From Acidobacteriota bacterium (lineage in GTDB: Bacteria; Acidobacteriota; Blastocatellia; RBC074), in the NCBI GenBank assembly GCA_016196035.1, contig JACPYM010000008.1:1-64000 (forward strand): a DNA stretch of 64,000 nt, in the 5' to 3' direction. Under the pieces are notes generated by a model. It was not told where the DNA came from, searched no databases, and saw only the letters and a list, made by a program, of their open reading frames with translations. Shown here one piece after another: positions 9,266-16,109 of this stretch (its first letter is position 1; each line of letters begins with the position of its first letter). The position numbers and the translations under genes were made by a program.

Positions 9266-9850
9266 ATGAGCAAACGTCTTATTGTGGGCATTGTCGTGAG
9301 TGTATTCACCTTGGGTTTAGCAGCTTTGTATGCGCAAGACGGGCCGCCAGGCGGCAGACGTGGCGGCGGGCGCGAGATGCTGCGCATGTTTCCGTTGATG
9401 GCCGCACTCGATGCCGATGGCGACGGTGTGCTTTCCGCCGAAGAAATCAGCAATGCCGCTGCGGCTTTGCGCAAACTCGACAAAAATGGCGATGGCCAAC
9501 TGACCGAAGAAGAACTCCGCCCCAACTTCCCGCCGGGCGGGCCGGGTGGCCCGGGTGGATTTGGCGGACGAGAGGGCAGAGGCCCTGAAGGAGCGGGCGG
9601 CCCCAACCCCGACGAAATGGTCAAGCAGTTGCTGGAATTCGATAAGAACGGCGATGGCCAACTCCAAAAGGCTGAAGTCCCCGAACGCATGCTCGGTCTG
9701 TTTGAACGCGGCGACACCAACAAAGACGGCGTGCTGAGCAAAGAAGAGTTACGCAAACTGGCCGAAACCCAAAGCCAAGGCGTAAGACGCGATGAACGCG
9801 ACGAACATCGTGAAGGCGAGCGGCGTCCCCAGCGTCCGCAAGACAATTAA
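9266..9850 (+). CDS. Exported EF-hand calcium-binding protein
   Basis: A 194-residue protein with a signal peptide (hydrophobic residues about 5-22, ending A-L-Y-A-Q) and four EF-hand loops: DADGDGVLSAEE, DKNGDGQLTEEE, DKNGDGQLQKAE and DTNKDGVLSKEE. The loops form two pairs joined by a Gly/Pro-rich linker. All have Asp/Asn at positions 1, 3 and 5 and Glu at 12, so calcium binding is likely. The C-terminus is highly charged. AAGGGAG lies 8 nt before the ATG at 9266, which I prefer to the ATG at 9260. It is followed after 86 bp by the ApbE fusion gene and may act in the same periplasmic electron-transfer or metal-handling cluster; this is inference. Confidence 0.85.
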   Translation: MSKRLIVGIVVSVFTLGLAALYAQDGPPGGRRGGGREMLRMFPLMAALDADGDGVLSAEEISNAAAALRKLDKNGDGQLTEEELRPNFPPGGPGGPGGFGGREGRGPEGAGGPNPDEMVKQLLEFDKNGDGQLQKAEVPERMLGLFERGDTNKDGVLSKEELRKLAETQSQGVRRDERDEHREGERRPQRPQDN

Positions 9851-9889
9851 CCGAACTCCCCATCAGACATCATCAAATTTGCGGGGCTC

Positions 9890-9912
9890 GCGGGGCTCAG
9901 GTTGGGCCCCGC
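9890..9912 (+). other. GC hairpin between EF-hand and apbE-like genes
   Basis: GCGGGGC (9890-9896) and GCCCCGC (9906-9912) form a 7-bp stem with a 9-nt loop, 39 nt after the EF-hand stop. No T-run follows, so it is at most an attenuating or processing hairpin within the transcription unit. Confidence 0.35.
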
Positions 9913-9936
9913 CTAACTATCCGTTTGGCAATAAGC

Positions 9937-11460
9937 ATGAAAATTCGATTTTTATTGGCAATTTGTCTGTGCGCGCTGGTATGCAACGGCAGCAGCAAAC
10001 CGGCTGCGGCACGTGCGAACTGGCATGTCGCGCAATTTGAAAACGTGCTGGGCACTTCGCTCGAAATGAAGTTCGCCGCCGCTTCTGACGCAGTCGCCGC
10101 GCGCGCTGAAAATGCCGCGCTGGCCGAAATCGAACGCGTCTCGCACCTCTTGAGCGGCTATGAGCAAACCAGCGAATTCAACCGTTGGCTTAAAACGTCC
10201 GGCGAACCCGTGCGCGTATCGCCTGAGTTGTTTGAAGTGCTCAGCCTGTTTGAGCAATGGCGCGCGCAAACCAATGGCGCGCTCGATCCGGCGGCGCAGG
10301 TCGTCTCGACCTTGTGGAAGCAAGCCGCCGCACAACAACGTGTGCCGACCACGGCTGAATTGCAAGCCGCCGTCAGCGCGATTCGCCAACCGCATTATCG
10401 CCTCGACGCGGCGGCGCAAACGGCGACGCGCTTGAGCGCTGCGCCGTTAATTCTCAATTCATTTGCCAAAAGCTATATCGTGAATCGTGCCGCCGAGGCC
10501 GCGCTGGCTGCGGTGAAACTCGACGGCATCGTTGTCAACAGCGGCGGCGATTTGGTCGTGCGCGGCGCGCTGGCCGAACCCGTGCGCATTGCTGATCCCC
10601 AAGCCGATGCTGAAAACGATGCGCCGCTGGCGCGCCTGTTGATTCGCAATCGCGCCGTCGCCACCAGCGGCAATTACCGGCGCGGCGTCACGATCAAGGG
10701 GCAGTGGTATTCGCACATTGTTGACCCGCGCACCGCGCAACCCGTTGATCACGTCATCAGCGCCACCGTCGTTGCGCCGCAAGCCGCCGACGCGGGCGCA
10801 CTGGCGACGACGTTCTGTGTCTTGCAACCCGCCGAAAGCGCCAAGCTGGCCGCGACGGTGCCAGGCATCGAGTATTTGCTGATTACCAAAACCGGTGAAC
10901 GCATCGAAAGCAAAGGCTGGCGCGCCTTGGAAATGCCTGCCGCACCGCGCGCGCAGGCGGCGGCAAAATCGGCGGCGGCGCCGGGCGCACAGGCTTGGGA
11001 TCAATCGTTTGAATTGGCGATCAACTTCGAACTGGCGCGCCTTGACGACATGCGCGCGCGGCGGCCTTATGTCGCGGTGTGGGTCGAGGACAAAGATCAC
11101 TTCCCCGTGCGCACCATCGCGCTGTGGTATCAGAAGCCGCGTTGGTTGCCTGACCTGAAATCGTGGTCACACGGCGACCGTATGCGCTCAATGGCCGAGG
11201 GCACAGATTTGGCGAGTTCCGTTTCCAGCGCAACGCGCTCGCCCGGCAAGTACACGCTCAAATGGGACGGCAAAGACAACAGCGGCAAGTTCGTCGCGCC
11301 GGGCAAATACACCGTGTTCATCGAAGCGGCGCGCGAACACGGCACCTATCAACTGATGCGGCAGGAAATGGATTTCAAAGGCGTCGCCGCGCAAGCTAAC
11401 TTGCCGGGTAATACCGAAATCACTGCGGCCTCGCTGGATTATCGCAAGAAGAGCCGTTGA
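9937..11460 (+). CDS. ApbE-type FAD:protein FMN transferase fused to a DUF2271 domain
   Basis: A 507-residue exported protein with a signal peptide (residues 2-21). Residues about 30-330 carry the ApbE marks: E-R-V-S-H-L-L-S-G-Y, N-S-F-A-K-S-Y-I-V, N-S-G-G-D-L, A-V-A-T-S-G-N-Y, Y-S-H-I-V-D-P-R-T and D-A-G-A-L-A-T-T. These are the motifs for FAD binding, Mg binding and transfer of FMN to Thr/Ser of periplasmic flavoproteins, so it is probably active. Residues about 360-505 match DUF2271, with FlgD-like Y-T-L-K-W-D-G-K-D-N-S-G. The start at 9937 (MKIRFLL) is preferred to a TTG at 9925. The stop is 10 nt before the PepSY gene. The fusion suggests that DUF2271 is a partner or target in an extracytoplasmic redox chain. 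Confidence 0.88.
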   Translation: MKIRFLLAICLCALVCNGSSKPAAARANWHVAQFENVLGTSLEMKFAAASDAVAARAENAALAEIERVSHLLSGYEQTSEFNRWLKTSGEPVRVSPELFEVLSLFEQWRAQTNGALDPAAQVVSTLWKQAAAQQRVPTTAELQAAVSAIRQPHYRLDAAAQTATRLSAAPLILNSFAKSYIVNRAAEAALAAVKLDGIVVNSGGDLVVRGALAEPVRIADPQADAENDAPLARLLIRNRAVATSGNYRRGVTIKGQWYSHIVDPRTAQPVDHVISATVVAPQAADAGALATTFCVLQPAESAKLAATVPGIEYLLITKTGERIESKGWRALEMPAAPRAQAAAKSAAAPGAQAWDQSFELAINFELARLDDMRARRPYVAVWVEDKDHFPVRTIALWYQKPRWLPDLKSWSHGDRMRSMAEGTDLASSVSSATRSPGKYTLKWDGKDNSGKFVAPGKYTVFIEAAREHGTYQLMRQEMDFKGVAAQANLPGNTEITAASLDYRKKSR

Positions 11461-11470
11461 GACTGCACGC

Positions 11471-12088
11471 ATGGCTGAACAAAAATCGCATCACTATACG
11501 CACCTGCGGCATCAGGTCGCTTCGTGGGGACGCTGGCTGCACATTTACCTTTCGATGGCGAGCTTCGCCATCCTGTTTTTCTTTGCCGTGACGGGGTTGA
11601 CGCTCAATCACACAGACTGGTTCAGCGCGCAACAACGCACGGCGCAACTCAAAGGCAACGTCGAGACCAAGTGGGTGCAAGTTGCCGATGCCGAAGTCAA
11701 CAAACTCGCTCTCGTCGAACACCTGCGCAACACCCACGGCATCAAAGGAGCGTTGAGTGACCTGCGGCTCGACGACGCGCAATGCGCCGTTTCGTTCAAA
11801 GGGCCGGGTTACGCGGCGGATGCGTTTATCAATCGCGAGACGGGCGCCTACGAGTTAACCGAAACGCGCAGCGGCTTTGTCGCGGTTCTGAATGACTTGC
11901 ACAAGGGCCGCGACTCGGGCCGCGTGTGGTCGTGGTTGATTGATCTTTCCGCAGTCTTGATGACGCTGGTTTCGCTCACCGGGATGCTGCTGATCTGGTT
12001 CGTCAAAAAGCGGCGGATGAGCGGGCTGATCTTGGCGGGCGTGGGCGCAGTGGTTTGCTATTTGGTGTATGTGATTTGGATTCCGTGA
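11471..12088 (+). CDS. PepSY-associated membrane protein
   Basis: A 205-residue protein with a first membrane helix after R-W-L-H-I-Y-L-S (about residues 22-42), a periplasmic PepSY-like segment (about 60-130), and two C-terminal helices (about 155-175 and 183-203). The invariant pattern H-I-Y-L-S-M at the first helix and D-L-H-K-G-R-D-S-G near residue 140 are typical of PepSY-TM proteins linked to iron or flavin redox systems. It is the last gene of the EF-hand/ApbE-DUF2271/PepSY unit and could pass electrons across the membrane. That function is inferred from neighbours; no heme- or flavin-binding motif is certain. Confidence 0.82.
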   Translation: MAEQKSHHYTHLRHQVASWGRWLHIYLSMASFAILFFFAVTGLTLNHTDWFSAQQRTAQLKGNVETKWVQVADAEVNKLALVEHLRNTHGIKGALSDLRLDDAQCAVSFKGPGYAADAFINRETGAYELTETRSGFVAVLNDLHKGRDSGRVWSWLIDLSAVLMTLVSLTGMLLIWFVKKRRMSGLILAGVGAVVCYLVYVIWIP

Positions 12089-12105
12089 CGGCATTGGGTG
12101 CGCCA

Positions 12106-12244
12106 CCTGGGAGCGCAGGCGTCTCGCCTGCTGTAAAAGAAGCCGCGCAGCCTTCCTCATCCCTAACCTCGCGAGCGGCGAAAGCAGGGATAAGGAAGCT
12201 GCGCGGCTTCTATCTTTGCAGGCAAGGATGCCTGCGTACCCAGG
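12106..12244. repeat. Long intergenic hairpin, family A copy 1
   Basis: The termini CCTGGGAGCGCAGGC (12106-12120) and GCCTGCGTACCCAGG (12230-12244) are complementary with two mismatches. Pairing continues inward through AGAAGCCGCGCAG and CTGCGCGGCTTCT. The sequence is homologous to the element at 37630-37754. It fills the gap between the PepSY gene (stop 12088) and the M16 gene (stop 12248, minus). Confidence 0.8.
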
Positions 12245-12247
12245 GCT

Positions 12248-15166
12248 TTACTGCCCGCGCACGACGCCGCGCCCAATCTGCGTCGGCTTGACGATCTTTT
12301 CGGCCACGCGTGTGAAATCGGAGCGCTTGACCGCGCGCAACAAATCCGGCTGGTTCTCAATCTCAGAAGGTTTGCGCCCGACCAGCACGGCGCGCGCGTA
12401 TTCGAGCGCCCGCAATTCATTTTGCTGCAAGTCAATGGCGTAAGAGCCAATCGTGAAATTGCGCCCGCGCTCAAACTCTTCATCCGTCGGCGCTTTGGAA
12501 ATCAACAACGCAAATTCATCGCGCACCGTTTCAAACGCCTTTTGCTCGTTGGCAGGATCGGTCGTCAGGAAGGCATAGAACGCGCCTGATGCCAGCCGCA
12601 AATCGGGTTGCACGGCGACCGGATCGGTGATGCCCTGCTTGGCGCGCAATTCGTCAGGAAAGCGGCCCGTCGAAGTCAGTGCGCCGAGCATCCGCAGCAC
12701 CAAATAATCCGCCGCATCTTTTTCCGCCGTGCGGAAGCCGATGGCTTGGGCAGTTTGCGGACGCGGGCGTTGTTCGATCATCTCTTGCGGCGGCATGGTC
12801 AGTGGCGGCAGATTGGCTTTCATCGTCTTGTCCAAATCGCCGCGTTTGAAGCCGTCGGAAAAGATGCGCGAGACCAGCGCCGAACCGTCGGTGTCACCGG
12901 CGATGATGACCAGCGGGAATTGCCGTTTGACGGTTTTAGCGTGCCAGGCTTCCAGCTTGTCTTCGGTCAGCCCTTTGATAACATCGGCGGAACCGAGACG
13001 CGGCAAGCCATACGGATGGCCGCCGGGATAGAGCGAGGCCCAGAGCAATTCGAGGGCGCGCGCTTTGGCGTTGTCGCGCAGTTTCAATTGATCGGCCAGC
13101 AGCGCATCGCGTTCGCGCGTCAGTTCAGGTTTGTCGAAATAAGGATTTTCCAGAATATCAATCAACAGCTTGACCGCCGGTTCGGCGTTGCGCGAAAGCA
13201 CATCGAGCGTGTAGCCGAAAAAGTCTGGCTCGTTCACGACGCGAATGTCGCCGCCATAGCTTTCCAATTCAAGCGCGATCAAATCGCCCTTGCGCGAAGT
13301 CGTGCTGCGCAACATCGAACGCAGCATCAATTCGGTTGTGCCGTTGGTGGCGGCGTCTTCGGTCAAGCGCCCGCCTTGAAAGTAAACGCCGACCGTGAGT
13401 TTGGGCAGCGACTTGTCTTCGCGCACGTATGCGCGCGGCCCACGCAGGACAGAAAAGTCTTTGATTGGCTGGGGCAGTTCGGCAATCAACACGTTGCGGC
13501 CTTCGATCACGCCGCCGCGCTCTTCGCCTTGTTTGAAGGTTTTCAGTGCGACCGCCGGTTTGACCTCTTCGGGCTTGATGGGTTGCGCGGCGTTGGGCGC
13601 AAAGGTCACCACCAACTCGGCAAATTTGTCGGGCGTGAAAGTGCGCGGCGTCGCGGTGGCCGGTTCGTATTCGTGCACGCTGGTGTTGGCGAGCGTCAGG
13701 TATCTGGCCGCCGCCGCTTGCACCTGTTGCGCGGTGACGGCGCGCGTGCGTTCGACAAAGGTGTCGAGCGCGCGGTAATCGCCGAGCAGCGCATAGTAAT
13801 TGCCCACCAAGGCCGCCTCTTCGCTTTGCCCGCCCAAGTCGTCAAAGTAGCGCTTTTCGAGCAAGGCTTTGGCGCGTTGCAATTCGCCCTCGCTCAGCAA
13901 TTCGCGTTTGAATTTTTCCAATTCGCGGAAGTAATCGGCCTCGACGCGATCAATGCGGCCCGGTTCGACGCGCAATTGCACGGCGAACATCCCGACATTG
14001 GGCAGCGTGTAATAACTCGCGCCCGATTCGGTCGGCAAGCCCGAACGCTCGGGCAACATCTGCGCCAGGCGCGCGCCGCGACCCAAGCCGAGCGTGGCGG
14101 CCAGCACTTCCAATACGGCTTGTTCCTGCTGCGCCTCTTTCGTTTTATCCAACGCCGCCACGCGATAGCCGATGGTCACGAGCGTCTGGCTGATGTCGCC
14201 GCGTGTATTGCTGTAACGCAGCCTGGCTTGCGGCGCTTCTTCCAGCGTGCTCTGTGTTGAAGGCGTCGGCGTCGGCGTCGGTGTCGGAGTGGGCGTCGGC
14301 GTCGGTTTGCCTTTGGCGGGCGCGGGCGTGGGCGTTGGTTTGGGTGTTGGCGCGGGCTTGTTCAAATTGCCAAAGGTCATTTGTATTTGTCCAGCGGCCT
14401 GCACGGCGAAAATGTCGCCGACCAGCGTCAGCACGATGTATTGCGGTTGATAATGTTCCTGCCAGAAAGCCAGCACCTGTTCGCGCGTCACGGTTGAGAG
14501 CATCGTCTCGTTCACGCTGCGCCCGCGTTTCAAGCGGTGCGTCGTGAAGGCGGTGGCGAACATGCGATCCAAGCCGTAAGCATCCAACCGCTCGGTCTGG
14601 CGCTTGCTTTCCTGCGCCATCCCGGCGGCGACCTGCTTCAATTCCCTTTCGTCAAAGGCCGGGTTGAGCATCAAGTCGGTCAGCAATTCCAGCATGCCGT
14701 TCAGGCTTTCGGCGGGCGCAATGAGGCTGAACGAAGCGTGATCGTAATCGCTCTCGGCTTGCAGCACCCCGCCCAAACGCGCGGCTTCTTTTTCAATCGT
14801 GCCCGCCGGACGTTTGGCCGTCCCGCGCAAAATCAGGCGCTGGACGAGTTGCGCCAGGCCTGCCTGTTCGTCGGTTTCGCTCAGCGTGCCGACTCTGACC
14901 AGCACATTGATGGCGACCAGCGGCGTGGCGTGGCGTTCGCGGATGAGTATGTGCATCCCGTTTTTCAGCACGCAGCGCGTGGTGATGCCGTCAATATCGA
15001 AGCGCAACAATTTGCCGCCGTCGGGCGGATTGAGCACGGTTTTCGGAATGTTGACAGCAGGTGCTGGCGCTTTGGGCGGCGGCGGCGGCGTATTGCGCCC
15101 GCGCCCACTTTGCGCATGAGCCAGCACAGAGAAACTAAGAATGAAAGCGATGAGTTGGTGACGCAT
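12248..15166 (-). CDS. Two-domain M16 (insulinase-like) protein lacking zinc motifs
   Basis: A 972-residue exported protein (signal peptide residues 1-18). Two M16 halves are visible, residues about 50-490 and 520-970, with typical segments such as V-A-I-N-V-L-V-R-V-G-T-L-S-E and the Y-Q-P-Q-Y-I-V-L-T-L-V-G-D-I region. The HxxEH zinc signature is missing from both: where G-L-A-H-F-L-E-H is expected, half one has GLAQLVQRLILRGT and half two GTTELMLRSMLRST. It should therefore be catalytically dead unless it pairs with an active partner. A Pro-Thr repeat linker (about residues 255-290), encoded by GGCGTC-type repeats near 14260-14345, lies in the first half. AAAAGG precedes the ATG at 15166. 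No active M16 gene is adjacent. Confidence 0.82.
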   Translation of the reverse strand: MRHQLIAFILSFSVLAHAQSGRGRNTPPPPPKAPAPAVNIPKTVLNPPDGGKLLRFDIDGITTRCVLKNGMHILIRERHATPLVAINVLVRVGTLSETDEQAGLAQLVQRLILRGTAKRPAGTIEKEAARLGGVLQAESDYDHASFSLIAPAESLNGMLELLTDLMLNPAFDERELKQVAAGMAQESKRQTERLDAYGLDRMFATAFTTHRLKRGRSVNETMLSTVTREQVLAFWQEHYQPQYIVLTLVGDIFAVQAAGQIQMTFGNLNKPAPTPKPTPTPAPAKGKPTPTPTPTPTPTPTPSTQSTLEEAPQARLRYSNTRGDISQTLVTIGYRVAALDKTKEAQQEQAVLEVLAATLGLGRGARLAQMLPERSGLPTESGASYYTLPNVGMFAVQLRVEPGRIDRVEADYFRELEKFKRELLSEGELQRAKALLEKRYFDDLGGQSEEAALVGNYYALLGDYRALDTFVERTRAVTAQQVQAAAARYLTLANTSVHEYEPATATPRTFTPDKFAELVVTFAPNAAQPIKPEEVKPAVALKTFKQGEERGGVIEGRNVLIAELPQPIKDFSVLRGPRAYVREDKSLPKLTVGVYFQGGRLTEDAATNGTTELMLRSMLRSTTSRKGDLIALELESYGGDIRVVNEPDFFGYTLDVLSRNAEPAVKLLIDILENPYFDKPELTRERDALLADQLKLRDNAKARALELLWASLYPGGHPYGLPRLGSADVIKGLTEDKLEAWHAKTVKRQFPLVIIAGDTDGSALVSRIFSDGFKRGDLDKTMKANLPPLTMPPQEMIEQRPRPQTAQAIGFRTAEKDAADYLVLRMLGALTSTGRFPDELRAKQGITDPVAVQPDLRLASGAFYAFLTTDPANEQKAFETVRDEFALLISKAPTDEEFERGRNFTIGSYAIDLQQNELRALEYARAVLVGRKPSEIENQPDLLRAVKRSDFTRVAEKIVKPTQIGRGVVRGQ

Positions 15167-15270
15167 GCTAAAAACCTTTTGCTTTGGAATTACCGCAATC
15201 GTTGAACGGCTGCACGCCCGATTGCTTGCCCAATTTAGCATAGCCAGGCGTCAAATACGGCTTGGCTGAA

Positions 15271-15375
15271 GTAGCGCAACCCGCCGAGGTTGCGCCGCTC
15301 ATTAACTACGATCAGGGTTACGCTGTCCACATGACGCTACTGATGAAGCAGCGCAACCTCGGCAGGTTGCGCTAC
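15271..15375. repeat. Long intergenic inverted repeat (about 31-bp arms)
   Basis: 15271-15301 and 15344-15375 are largely complementary (core GTAGCGCAACC-GCCGAGGTTGCGC) around a loop of about 42 nt. Each arm is itself partly palindromic. It lies in the 324-bp gap between the divergently transcribed M16 and cyclophilin genes. The remainder of that gap contains no gene. Confidence 0.7.
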
Positions 15376-15490
15376 TATTGCGGCGGCATTCAGGGTCGGA
15401 TGATTTTACAAGTGCCCCAATGTGCGGAAGAATGCAGCAGCGAATTACGGCTAATCGTAATTTCCGAAATACTGACAGAGGAGTCAAAAC

Positions 15491-15940
15491 ATGGCTGATA
15501 CCAACAACCGCTCGGCAATCATCGAAACCAACAAAGGCACGATCACCTTTGAATTGTTTGAATCCGACGCGCCGATTACGACCGAAAATTTTATCACCCT
15601 GGCCGAACAGGGCTTTTATGACGGACTGACCTTTCACCGCTATGTCGCCGATTTCGTCATCCAGGGTGGCTGTCCGCAAGGCACGGGCACGGGCGGTTCG
15701 GGCCGCAACATCCCACTTGAGGTCAAAGCCCATTTGAAACATGGTGAAGCGGGCGGGGTGGCAATGGCGCGCTCCCAGCATCCTGACAGCGCCAGTTCGC
15801 AGTTTTACATCACGCTTGCGCCCGCGCCGTTTTTGGACATGCAATATGCTGTTTTTGGGCGTGTGACTGACGGTCTGGATGTCGCGTTGAATTTGCGCCA
15901 GGGCGACAAGATGACCAAAGTCACCATCGCCGATGCGTAA
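15491..15940 (+). CDS. Cyclophilin-type peptidyl-prolyl isomerase, cytoplasmic
   Basis: A 149-residue single-domain cyclophilin that catalyses cis-trans isomerisation of Xaa-Pro bonds. Family marks are [23 protein letters not shown] (catalytic Arg in FHR), Q-G-T-G-T-G-G-S-G and [16 protein letters not shown]. There is no signal peptide. GAGGAG lies 9 nt before the ATG at 15491. It is apparently a single-gene unit, followed by a 12-bp hairpin. Confidence 0.94.
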   Translation: MADTNNRSAIIETNKGTITFELFESDAPITTENFITLAEQGFYDGLTFHRYVADFVIQGGCPQGTGTGGSGRNIPLEVKAHLKHGEAGGVAMARSQHPDSASSQFYITLAPAPFLDMQYAVFGRVTDGLDVALNLRQGDKMTKVTIADA

Positions 15941-15968
15941 GCAAGCATGCGGCTTAACTCGAAAAGGA

Positions 15969-15999
15969 GAAAGGCTAACCACGTGCGGGTTAGCCTTTC
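15969..15999 (+). terminator. Hairpin after the cyclophilin gene
   Basis: GAAAGGCTAACC (15969-15980) and GGTTAGCCTTTC (15988-15999) form a perfect 12-bp stem with a 7-nt loop, 29 nt after the stop. The following plus-strand sequence has only a short T stretch, while on the minus strand CTTTTC follows. It may therefore work weakly in both directions. Confidence 0.65.
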
Positions 16000-16005
16000 C
16001 TGTTT

Positions 16006-16109
16006 CCTGGGTACGCACCGCTGCCAGCGTGCAGGACTGATTCAGAAGTACAGGGGGTTCGACTGTGCTCACAGCCGAGTCGGCACGCTGGCAGCGGTGC
16101 GTACCCAGG
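16006..16109. repeat. Long intergenic hairpin with perfect 27-bp arms
   Basis: 16006-16032 and 16083-16109 are exact complements around a 50-nt loop. The outer end, CCTGGGTACGCA, matches the ends of the family A elements at 12106 and 37630, although the interior differs. The right arm ends one base before the AsmA stop codon (16110-16112). Confidence 0.8.

Noticed and set aside
12608-14260. A 550-codon plus-strand frame
   Set aside because: It is the antisense shadow of the M16 gene, produced by GC-rich codon bias. Its composition (Arg/Gln/Phe-rich) is typical of shadows.
14260-14345. GGCGTC-type tandem repeats considered as a CRISPR or satellite
   Set aside because: They encode the Pro-Thr linker of the M16 protein, have no spacers, and are simple coding repeats.
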